In this document: in pieces, positions 56,966-63,481 of the stretch
Layout: every line of letters begins with the position of its first letter
Position numbering within the stretch: position 1 is the stretch's first letter
Assembly: GCF_900177275.1 (NCBI RefSeq)
Contig: NZ_FXAG01000021.1
Coordinates: 1-64,000 of the forward strand
DNA length: 64,000 nucleotides
Origin: Pseudogulbenkiania subflava DSM 22618
GTDB taxonomy: Bacteria; Pseudomonadota; Gammaproteobacteria; Burkholderiales; Chromobacteriaceae
Direction of reading: 5' to 3'
Translations under genes and position numbers: made by a program
The notes under the pieces: generated by a model
Database searches by the model: none
Seen by the model: the letters and a program-made list of their open reading frames with translations, nothing else
Told to the model about the DNA's origin: nothing

Positions 56966-58145
56966 CGAGGCCGCGAGCTGGCTGCTGTCGCGCGCCGACG
57001 CCGTGACCGAGACCGAAACTGTTTCCTTGCTGGAGGCCTGCGGCCGCGTGCTGGCGGTGCCGGTGGTGGCCACCCTGGACGTGCCGCCGCACGACAACAG
57101 CGCCATGGATGGCTATGCCTTGCGCGTGGCCGACTTCGGCCAACCTTTGCCGGTGTCGCAGCGCATCCCGGCGGGCCATGTGCCCGATGCGCTGCAGCCG
57201 GGCAGCGTGGCGCGCATCTTTACCGGCGCGCCGATTCCGGCCGGGGCCGACGCGGTGGTGATGCAGGAGCAGTGCGAGGTGCTTGAGGACGGCCGCGTCG
57301 CGATTCAAAAGGCGCCCGTCGGCGGCCAGAACATTCGCCGTGCCGGCGAAGATATCGCCAACGGCCAGACCGTGCTGGCCACCGGTCAGCGTCTTTCCAC
57401 CGCCGATATCGGCCTGCTTGCCTCACTCGGCATCGCCGAGGTGACGGTGGTGCGCCCACTGCGCGTCGCAGTGTTCTTCACCGGCGACGAACTGGTCGAG
57501 CCGGGGCTGCCGCTGGGACCGGGCCAGATCTACAACTCCAACCGCTACTGGCTGGTGCCGGCGTTGATGCAGCTGGGCTGCGAGGTGAGCGACCTGGGCA
57601 TCATCCCCGACGAGCTGCAGGCCACGCGCGAGGCCCTGCGCGACGCCGCCGACTTTGCCGACGTCATCATGACCTGCGGCGGGGTGTCGGTGGGCGAGGA
57701 GGATCACGTCAAGGCCGCGGTGGAGGCCGAGGGGGCGCTCGATCTGTGGAAGATCGCCATCAAGCCGGGCAAGCCGCTGGCCAGCGGCAAGGTCGGCGGC
57801 GCCGACTTCATCGGCCTGCCGGGCAACCCAGTGTCGGGCTTCGTCACCTTCGCGGTGCTGGTGAAGGCCTTCCTGCAGCGGCGCGCCGGCGTGGCCGACG
57901 CGGCCGGCGCGACGACGGTGCGCTATCCCGCCGCCTTCGACTGGACTCGTCCCGACGCCAAGCGCGTGGAGTTCCTGCGCGTGCGGCGTGTGGTGCGCGA
58001 TGGCCAGACCGTGCTGGAGCGCTACCCCAACCAGGGCTCGGGGGTGCTGACCTCGTGCGCCTGGGCCGACGGGCTGGTGCGCCTGGCGCCGGGGCAGGCC
58101 GTCGCGGCCGGCGATTTGGTCGATTTCATCGCCCTGGAGTTTTGA
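56943..58145 (+). CDS. moeA: molybdopterin molybdenumtransferase MoeA
   Basis: Inserts molybdate into adenylylated molybdopterin. The 400-residue product has PPHDNSAMDGYAL, RIFTGAPIPAGADAVVMQE, NIRRAGEDI, the MPT-binding domain (VAVFFTGDELVEPG ... IYNSNRYWL, TCGGVSVGEEDHV) and GLPGNPVSGFVTF. It overlaps mobB and the following ferredoxin gene (TGATG), forming a compact three-gene operon. A repeated 11-mer lies inside at 57135. Confidence 0.96.
   Translation: MQNMLTVDEAASWLLSRADAVTETETVSLLEACGRVLAVPVVATLDVPPHDNSAMDGYALRVADFGQPLPVSQRIPAGHVPDALQPGSVARIFTGAPIPAGADAVVMQEQCEVLEDGRVAIQKAPVGGQNIRRAGEDIANGQTVLATGQRLSTADIGLLASLGIAEVTVVRPLRVAVFFTGDELVEPGLPLGPGQIYNSNRYWLVPALMQLGCEVSDLGIIPDELQATREALRDAADFADVIMTCGGVSVGEEDHVKAAVEAEGALDLWKIAIKPGKPLASGKVGGADFIGLPGNPVSGFVTFAVLVKAFLQRRAGVADAAGATTVRYPAAFDWTRPDAKRVEFLRVRRVVRDGQTVLERYPNQGSGVLTSCAWADGLVRLAPGQAVAAGDLVDFIALEF
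57135..57145 (-). repeat. GGTTGGCCGAA word (DUS-like), in moeA
   Basis: Exact 12-mer on the minus strand; the moeA codons read F-G-Q-P. Confidence 0.6.
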
Positions 58146-58495
58146 TGCCGATCGTCCGCTTTATCGATCAATCCAGCGGGCAGGTGCTGGAGGAGGTGGC
58201 TGCCGAAGCGGGCGATGTGCTGATCGACGTCGCGCGCTTTCACGAGCTGCCGCTGCACTGGCGCTGCGGCCAGGGCACCTGCGGCACCTGCAAGGTGCGT
58301 GTCGAACACCTGGGCCAGCCCGGCACCGTCAAGGTTGGCCGAAAGGAGCGCAACGTGATGCTGCGCGCCGGGCTGATCGACGCCGCCATGGCCGCCGCCG
58401 AGGAGTGGCCGGATACCGCCGACACCTGGCGCCTGGCCTGTCATCTGACGCTGGACGAGACCGACTGGCGCGTGTTGCTGCCGCCGGCGGAGTAG
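58145..58495 (+). CDS. plant-type [2Fe-2S] ferredoxin domain protein
   Basis: A 116-residue protein with a beta-grasp ferredoxin fold and the cluster motif RCGQGTCGTCKV (three Cys around residues 40-48) plus a fourth Cys in WRLACHLTL. It carries one electron to an unknown partner. Its start overlaps the moeA stop codon (TGATG), so it is coupled to molybdenum cofactor insertion. A role with a molybdoenzyme is a reasonable inference but unproven. A repeated 11-mer lies inside at 58333. Confidence 0.88.
   Translation: MPIVRFIDQSSGQVLEEVAAEAGDVLIDVARFHELPLHWRCGQGTCGTCKVRVEHLGQPGTVKVGRKERNVMLRAGLIDAAMAAAEEWPDTADTWRLACHLTLDETDWRVLLPPAE
58333..58343 (+). repeat. GGTTGGCCGAA word (DUS-like), in the ferredoxin gene
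   Basis: Exact 12-mer; codons read V-G-R-K. Confidence 0.6.
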
Positions 58496-58502
58496 AGTGT
58501 GA

Positions 58503-58530
58503 ACACGGGCAGGGGCCGTTCCGCCCGTGT
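58503..58530 (+). terminator. hairpin after the moeA-ferredoxin operon
   Basis: ACACGGGC (58503-58510) pairs with GCCCGTGT (58523-58530) just past the stop codon. There is no T-run, so it may be a weak terminator or a stabilising 3' hairpin. Confidence 0.5.
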
Positions 58531-58578
58531 GCTCTAAACGGTATTATCAACGCCTGCAAGCATTCTCTGACGCCAGCA

Positions 58579-58710
58579 TCAAGCCGAGCTCTCGGCATTC
58601 AACACCTCGCGCGCAATGCGCATGGCATCAATGGCGGCGGGCACCCCGCAATAGATGGCGATCTGCAGGATCGCCTCGACGATTTCTTCCTTGGTGTTCC
58701 GTTTCGTCGC
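58579..58710 (-). pseudogene. C-terminal fragment of a carboxymuconolactone decarboxylase gene
   Basis: The minus-strand frame reads [20 protein letters not shown] followed by IDAMRIAREVLNAESSA and a stop, the typical C-terminus of the carboxymuconolactone decarboxylase (PcaC-like) family. Only about 42 residues remain; the N-terminal part is absent. The coding signal stops near 58705, exactly where an aldehyde dehydrogenase fragment begins on the other strand. It is a remnant, not a functional gene. In protocatechuate degradation PcaC acts two steps after ring cleavage, in line with the neighbouring genes. Confidence 0.8.
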
Positions 58711-58876
58711 CGAGGCGATCGAAGCGGGCATGGTGGGGGTCAACACCGGCCTCATTTCCACTGAAGTGGCGCCGTTTGGCGGGATCAAGCAGTCCGGCTG
58801 CGGCCGGAAAGAGTCGCGCTACGGCATCGAGGATTACCTCGAAATCAAATACCTCTGTCTTGGTGGCATTCAATAA
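58700..58876 (+). pseudogene. C-terminal fragment of an aldehyde dehydrogenase (succinate-semialdehyde type)
   Basis: The plus-strand frame reads [19 protein letters not shown] then [20 protein letters not shown] and [18 protein letters not shown] before TAA. This matches the extreme C-terminus of NAD(P)-dependent succinate-semialdehyde/aldehyde dehydrogenases. The remaining roughly 420 residues, including the catalytic Cys and Glu, are missing. It abuts the decarboxylase fragment, so two deletion endpoints seem joined at about 58705. The ribosome binding site of the GntR gene overlaps its end. Confidence 0.85.
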
Positions 58877-58887
58877 GGAGGTCGGCC

Positions 58888-59615
58888 ATGTCACCCAAGG
58901 GCAGCAGTTCGCTGAAGATAGACCGTAGCGTCAAGACGCTGCGCGAGTTGACGCTGGAGAAGATGCGCGACGCCATCCTCAGCGCCTATTTCAAGCCCGG
59001 CGAGCGCCTGGTGGAACGCTCCTTGTGTGAAGAGCTGGGCGTCAGCCGCTCCATTGTCAGGGAAGTGCTGCGCCACCTGGAGACCGAGGGCCTGGTCGAG
59101 TCGATCCCGCATCAGGGCCCGGTGGTGGCCACGCTCGACACCGACAAAGCGGCGCAGATCTACGAGATTCGCGCCCTGCTGGAAGGCCACGCCGCCCGGC
59201 TGTGCGCCGAGCGCGCCGACGACGAGACCATCGAGCGCCTGGCCGCCATCAACGAGGAAATCCAGGCGGCCTTCGCCCGTAACGATTTCCATGAGGTGCT
59301 GGCCAGCACCTCCGCGTTCTACGAACTGATGTTCGAGGGCAGCGGCCAGACCATGGCCTGGGAGATCGTGCAGTCGCTCAACGCCCGCATCAACCGCCTG
59401 CGCGCCATGACCATCAGCTCGGCGGGCCGTGCCACCGAGGCCGCAGCGGAGATGCGCCTGCTGCGCTCAAGCGGCGCGATGCCCAGTCTGCGCATGACGC
59501 GTCGGTGGCTCACGTCCGGCGTGTTGCCGATATCGCTGCTAGAAAGTTGGCCGAAGTGGCCGACGCCAGCCAGGAGGCCGATCTCGAGGCGGCGGCCCTG
59601 GCCGGCTTCTCCTGA
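58888..59615 (+). pseudogene. GntR family (FadR/FCD subfamily) regulator, frameshifted
   Basis: Starts at ATG 58888 with AAGGAGG upstream. The winged helix (SLCEELGVSRSIVREVLRHLETEGLVE, residues 45-71) and most of the FCD ligand domain are intact to about residue 189 (GRATEAAAEM, ending 59454). From 59466 the expected C-terminal helix appears in the -1 frame, ALKRRDAQSAHDASVAHVRR then VADIAARKLAEVADASQEAD, ending at TGA 59615. A deletion of one base (or seven) between 59455 and 59466 would explain this. Without correction the frame runs on to 59907 with an unrelated 150-residue tail. It is probably inactive, unless the shift is an assembly error. Confidence 0.8.
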
Positions 59616-59633
59616 TTCCTGTCCTGTGAACGC

Positions 59634-59662
59634 GGGCGGCCACGTGCTGGCCGCCCCGTTTT
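59634..59662 (+). terminator. intrinsic terminator after the GntR gene
   Basis: GGGCGGCCA (59634-59642) pairs with TGGCCGCCC (59648-59656), followed by CGTTTT. Confidence 0.75.
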
Positions 59663-59834
59663 CTCCGCCGTGCGCGGCGTTCTCCCGCCCGGCATCCCGG
59701 TCTTCGTTCCGGAGCACAGCGCCTGCCGTCCAAGCCGTCTCGGTGGGGCATCGTGCGCGCCAAACCCTGCCGGTTCGATCATCGAACATCTTTGCCGGCA
59801 TGCTCCTTGACGTCATGGCTGCCACTCACTACAT

Positions 59835-59885
59835 TGATGGCCGATATTCGAACTATTTGTGCGTTTATCGGTCATTTATCGGTGG
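59835..59885 (+). promoter_or_regulatory. candidate IclR/PcaR-type operator upstream of the HPPD-like gene
   Basis: AACTATTTGTGCGTTTATCG (59851-59870) matches 17 of 20 bases with 63147-63166, in front of the second porin. TTATCGG occurs twice here, and CGATATTCGAA precedes it. These resemble the GTTCGATAATCGCAC-type sites bound by PcaR in Pseudomonas. It lies about 200 nt before the HPPD-like start codon. The rest of 59663-60068 shows no gene. Confidence 0.5.
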
Positions 59886-60068
59886 ACAGCCTTGCAATGC
59901 CACTTGATTAAGCGAGCGGTTTTCGGACAATGAAAATGACGAGCCGATGGATCGGTGGCTGGGTGTGCAAGGAGGCTGCGGCTTCTATCGCCCCGTCCCC
60001 CGCTCGCAAGGCGTTTGCCACGTCGCATCACGACGAGCATGTAAAGAATCACTCTGCTGAGGAACGTC

Positions 60069-60923
60069 ATGGTTAACTCGAACACTCAGGGAGACGCGGC
60101 CAATCCCATGGGAATGGACGGCATCGAGTTTGTGGAGTTTGCAAGCACCGAACCCGTCCGTCTGGGGCGTCATCTCGAAGCGCTGGGCTTCAGCGCCGTG
60201 GCGCGGCATCGCTCGAAGAACGTGCTGCTGTACCGGCAAGGTTCGATCAACTTCATCGTCAACGGCGAAGAGGTCGGGCACGCCCACCAGTACGCGCAGC
60301 AGCAGGGTTCGGGCATCTGCGCCGTGGCTTTCCGGGTCCGCGATGCGGCACTCGCGACACGCTACGCCAATGAGCGAGGGGGCTGGGAAGTGGACAGCGC
60401 CCCCGGGGTGATGGAGTTGCGCATTCCCGCGTTTCAGGGGGTGGGGGGCTCGCTGATCTATCTGGTCGACCGCTACCAGGACCACTCCATCTACGACGTC
60501 GATTTTGTCTGGCTGACCGGCGCCGAGGCTGGCCAGGCGCCGCCGCTGCTCAACGCGGTCGATCAGCTGGTCCAGCGGGTTCAGCTTGGCCGGCTCAAGG
60601 AGTGGCAAGACTTTTATGCCCACCTGTTCGGTTTTCGCGCCTATCCGCAGAGCGTGGCCGGCGAGAGCCTGATTGAAAGCCCGTGCGGCAAGGTGCGCAT
60701 CCGCCTGGAGACCGCCGTGGGTGAACGGGGCGAAGGCGGGCGCGAAGGCCTGCATGCCGTGCGGCTGCTGGCGCCCGATCTGCCCGCCGCGGCCGCCGAG
60801 CTGGCGCGGCGGGGGGTACGGCTGGGCGAATCGCTGACGCCGGACGCCTATGCCCCACGGGTGCTGCACACGCTGCACGAGCCGGGGCTGGTGCAATTCG
60901 AAATGGCCTCGCAGGCTGACTGA
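60069..60923 (+). CDS. HPPD-like VOC-fold protein, probably not a true dioxygenase
   Basis: The 285-residue product begins like 4-hydroxyphenylpyruvate dioxygenase: NPMGMDGIEFVEFAS, HRSKNVLLYRQGSINFIVN, GICAVAFRVRD, YLVDRYQDHSIYDVDFVWL. It is about 70 residues shorter than typical HPPD. Of the three iron ligands, only the C-terminal Glu (LVQFEMA) is clear. The first His position reads VDQLVQRV instead of DHL, and the second (GLHAVRLLAPD) is displaced. Such a domain forms the C-terminal half of QuiC1-type dehydroshikimate dehydratases; here it is a free gene 13 nt before the TIM barrel. GAGGAA precedes the ATG. A non-catalytic partner role is an inference. Confidence 0.75.
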   Translation: MVNSNTQGDAANPMGMDGIEFVEFASTEPVRLGRHLEALGFSAVARHRSKNVLLYRQGSINFIVNGEEVGHAHQYAQQQGSGICAVAFRVRDAALATRYANERGGWEVDSAPGVMELRIPAFQGVGGSLIYLVDRYQDHSIYDVDFVWLTGAEAGQAPPLLNAVDQLVQRVQLGRLKEWQDFYAHLFGFRAYPQSVAGESLIESPCGKVRIRLETAVGERGEGGREGLHAVRLLAPDLPAAAAELARRGVRLGESLTPDAYAPRVLHTLHEPGLVQFEMASQAD

Positions 60924-60936
60924 CACGGTGCCGATC

Positions 60937-61782
60937 ATGGAACGATCCCGTTTTGCCATCGATACCACCGCCCTTGCCGGGGCGCTGGAAGACAAGTTGG
61001 CGGCCATCGCCGCGGCCGGTTTTTCGGCTGTGACGCTGTCGGCCAAAGATCTGGTGGGCGAGCAGACCGGCGGCCTGGAGCAGGCGGTGCGCCGGGTGCG
61101 CGACAGCCAGCTGGCCGTCAGCGGCTTCTTGGCGCTGCGCGACTTCGAAGGGCTGGGTGGCCGCTTCCTCGACTACAAGATCGACATCGCCAAATCGATG
61201 CTGCGCATGGCGCAGCAGACCGGGGCCGATCTCTTGCTGGTGTCGTCGTCGACCTCGCCGCAAGCCAGCGGCGACCTCGATACCATCGTGCAGCACCTGC
61301 AGCTGCTCTCCGCACTGGCGACGCCCCTCGGCTTGCGCATCGGCTACGAGCCGCTGGCCTGGGGGCGCCACGTTGCGGACTACCCCGGTGCCTGGCAGGT
61401 GATCGAGCGGGTCGGCCGGGGAAACGTCGGCCTGGTGCTGGATTCGTTCCACCTGTTCGCCCGCGGCATGCAGCCGGACGACCTGCACGCCATTCCGCTG
61501 GAGCGCCTGTTTCTGGTGCAGCTCTCCGACGCGATGTACGACTACGTGCCGGCGCTCGACGAGATGGTGGAGCTCTCCCTGCATCATCGCTTTTTCCCGG
61601 GCGAGGGTGAGCACAGCCGGGCGCTGGTGGAACTGGTGAGCCGGCTGGAGGCGGGCGGCTATCGCGGCCGCTACGCCTTCGAGGTCGCCAACGACGATTA
61701 TCAGCATTGCCCTCCGTCGCTGGTGCTGCAGCGGGCAGGGCAGGCGGTGGAATGGCTCTCTTCGCAGCTGCGGCCGGGCTGA
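60937..61782 (+). CDS. 3-dehydroshikimate dehydratase-like TIM barrel
   Basis: A 281-residue sugar-isomerase/AP-endonuclease-family-2 barrel, resembling the N-terminal domain of QuiC-type 3-dehydroshikimate dehydratases that produce protocatechuate. Four candidate metal ligands are in place: Glu138 (GYEPLAWGRH), Asp169 (LVLDSFHLF), Gln195 (LVQLSDA) and Glu249 (YAFEVANDD). GTG 60928 is in frame but ATG 60937 is preferred. It is coupled to the HPPD-like gene, the reverse of the domain order in the fused enzymes. The neighbouring PcaR-type regulator and the decarboxylase remnant support a protocatechuate link; other isomerase activities remain possible. Confidence 0.75.
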   Translation: MERSRFAIDTTALAGALEDKLAAIAAAGFSAVTLSAKDLVGEQTGGLEQAVRRVRDSQLAVSGFLALRDFEGLGGRFLDYKIDIAKSMLRMAQQTGADLLLVSSSTSPQASGDLDTIVQHLQLLSALATPLGLRIGYEPLAWGRHVADYPGAWQVIERVGRGNVGLVLDSFHLFARGMQPDDLHAIPLERLFLVQLSDAMYDYVPALDEMVELSLHHRFFPGEGEHSRALVELVSRLEAGGYRGRYAFEVANDDYQHCPPSLVLQRAGQAVEWLSSQLRPG

Positions 61783-61909
61783 ACGCGCTGTTTCCGGCGC
61801 CTGGCGACGATGTGCTGCCGGCGTACTAATCCCCTCGCTTCCGGCCAGGGCCGGGAGGGTTAACGTTGTTTGTGTTGGTGTGTGCACCTGGCGATTTCCC
61901 AGGTAGTGG

Positions 61910-61936
61910 CGGACGGGTCTTCCCGTCCGTTTTTTT
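61910..61936 (+). terminator. intrinsic terminator of the HPPD-like/dehydratase operon
   Basis: CGGACGGG-TCTT-CCCGTCCG followed by seven T. Confidence 0.88.
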
Positions 61937-61995
61937 ATGCGTGCGGCAAACCGAGGGCGGGGCGGCGCGGCTGCCGGGATGGTATGGCAGGCCGC

Positions 61996-62940
61996 TTAGG
62001 GCAGCAGCAGCGACAGCTCGTTGGAACCGGCCTGCAGCACCGGCAGGATGCGGGTTTCCAGATCGCTCAGCGAGACGCGCCCGGCCTGCACGCCGATGTT
62101 CATCGCCGCCACCACCTTGCCGTCCGATGCCGCGATCGGCACGGCGATCGAGCGCAGCCCGATTTCCAGCTCCTGGTCGACGATGGCATAGCCTTGCGCA
62201 CGCACCTTCTCCAGTTCGGCGCGCAGATCGTCCACGGTGATCAGGGTGTGCGAGGTGTACTTGATCAGCTTGGCGCGGGCCAGCTGGGCTTCGCGCTCTT
62301 CGGCCGGCAGGCTGGCCAGCAGGACGCGCCCCATCGAGGTGTAGGCGGCGGGCAGCCGGCTGCCGATGTCGAGGTCGATGGTCATGATGCGCGAAGTCGA
62401 GGCACGCGCGATGTAGAGGATGTCGTCGCCGTCGAGGATGGCGATTGAGCTCGATTCATTGAGCGTGTTGCTGATGTGGCGCAGTACCGGCTGGGCCGCC
62501 TTGGCCAGCGGGGTCGAGGCCAGGTAGGCATGGCCCAGCGACAGGATGCGCGGACGCAGCGCGAAGTTGCGGCCATCCTCGGCGCTGACGAAGCCGAGCT
62601 TGTTCAGCGTATACAGGCAGCGGCGCACGGCGGCGCGCGGGATGCCGGTCTTCTGGCTGATCTGCGAGATCGACATCAGGCGGCGCTGTTGCGAGAACGC
62701 CTGGATCACGGTCAGGCCGCGGGCGAGCGAGGTCATGAAGTTGGGATCGCCACTCTGCGAGGCGATGTCCTCGGCGGCGGTCTGAGGGGTGTCGTCGCTG
62801 CTCTCGTCGGGACCGGACTGCTCTTCCAGGTCCTCGGCGGGGCGGTCTTCAGTGTTGTACATGGGCCGTCTCGTGTCATGGCGTGGGGCGGCGGGCTCAC
62901 GGTGCAGATGACCGTGTGTCATTTCCGTTAGCGCGTCCAT
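61996..62940 (-). CDS. IclR family transcriptional regulator, PcaR/PcaU/PobR subgroup
   Basis: A 314-residue regulator. After an acidic, low-complexity N-terminus (about 65 residues) comes DPNFMTSLARGLTVIQAFSQ, the hallmark of the PcaR subgroup. A winged helix follows (LMSISQISQKTGIPRAAVRRCLYTL, about 88-112), then the IclR effector domain (GDDILYIARAS, SMGRVLLASL, VDQELEIGLRSIAVPI). PcaR proteins respond to beta-ketoadipate or protocatechuate and activate catabolic genes. The ATG at 62940 has AAGG upstream; later ATGs (62922, 62862) are possible. It is divergent from the second porin, with operator-like sequences between them. Confidence 0.9.
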   Translation of the reverse strand: MDALTEMTHGHLHREPAAPRHDTRRPMYNTEDRPAEDLEEQSGPDESSDDTPQTAAEDIASQSGDPNFMTSLARGLTVIQAFSQQRRLMSISQISQKTGIPRAAVRRCLYTLNKLGFVSAEDGRNFALRPRILSLGHAYLASTPLAKAAQPVLRHISNTLNESSSIAILDGDDILYIARASTSRIMTIDLDIGSRLPAAYTSMGRVLLASLPAEEREAQLARAKLIKYTSHTLITVDDLRAELEKVRAQGYAIVDQELEIGLRSIAVPIAASDGKVVAAMNIGVQAGRVSLSDLETRILPVLQAGSNELSLLLP

Positions 62941-63086
62941 GCCGCCTTCGCCTCGTTCAATCGTTCACCCTCCGCCCTGGGGCGGAGCGCATGTCCCCGT
63001 GAATGCAGGCTGTCGGCCTTCTCCTTCCGCATCGCCTCGCATTCACCGGCACCGTCAGGATAGTTGATTATTCGCCTATCGCACAA

Positions 63087-63170
63087 TATTTCGATTATCG
63101 GTATTGACCGTGCCCAGGGCGGCTGGCTACAGTTTGTTCGATAAACAACTATATGTGCGTTAAACGCACA
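63087..63170 (+). promoter_or_regulatory. promoter and IclR-type operators before the second porin
   Basis: TTGACC (63104-63109), an 18-nt spacer and TACAGT (63128-63133) form a plausible sigma-70 promoter. TTCGATTATCGG lies just upstream of the -35, TTCGATAAACAAC just after the -10, and a perfect palindrome TGTGCGTT-A-AACGCACA at 63154-63170. These resemble PcaR/IclR sites and match the region at 59851-59870. The rest of the 540-nt gap (62941-63481) holds a GC hairpin (GGCGGCC ... GGCCGCC, near 63331-63355) and a micro-ORF. Confidence 0.55.
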
Positions 63171-63192
63171 AAACGACTTAGGAGAGACAGTC

Positions 63193-63222
63193 ATGGCCCA
63201 TCCCCCGCTTCCCCCTTCCTGA
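63193..63222 (+). CDS. possible proline-rich leader micro-ORF
   Basis: ATG at 63193, preceded by the strong site TAGGAGAGACAGTC, opens MAHPPLPPS and a stop (9 codons, four Pro). It lies in the porin leader about 260 nt before the porin start. It could be a translated leader peptide, or the stub of a deleted gene whose ribosome binding site survived. Confidence 0.35.
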   Translation: MAHPPLPPS

Positions 63223-63481
63223 CGTTCGACCCGGCCGCTGCCGTGCGCAGCGTTCTTGCCATGTCGCGCATTTCCGCGTTGCCCCCGATTTGATCGGGAC
63301 GCCGTAACGATCGGCGTTCCTGTCGATGGCGGCCGGGCTTTGCCTGGCCGCCGGCGGTTTCGAGTTTGCCCCCCTTCCCGGATGCCCGATCCCGATGGAT
63401 CGGCCGCGTGCCGGAATGGCGGGTGACGTGTTCGAGGCTGCCCCACACCAAAAAAGCTGTGTCCACCTAGGAGAAAGACTC

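Noticed and set aside
59616-59907. C-terminal 150 residues of the uncorrected GntR frame
   Set aside because: Low-complexity Pro/Arg/Ser sequence. The true C-terminus is found in the -1 frame, so this tail is a frameshift product.
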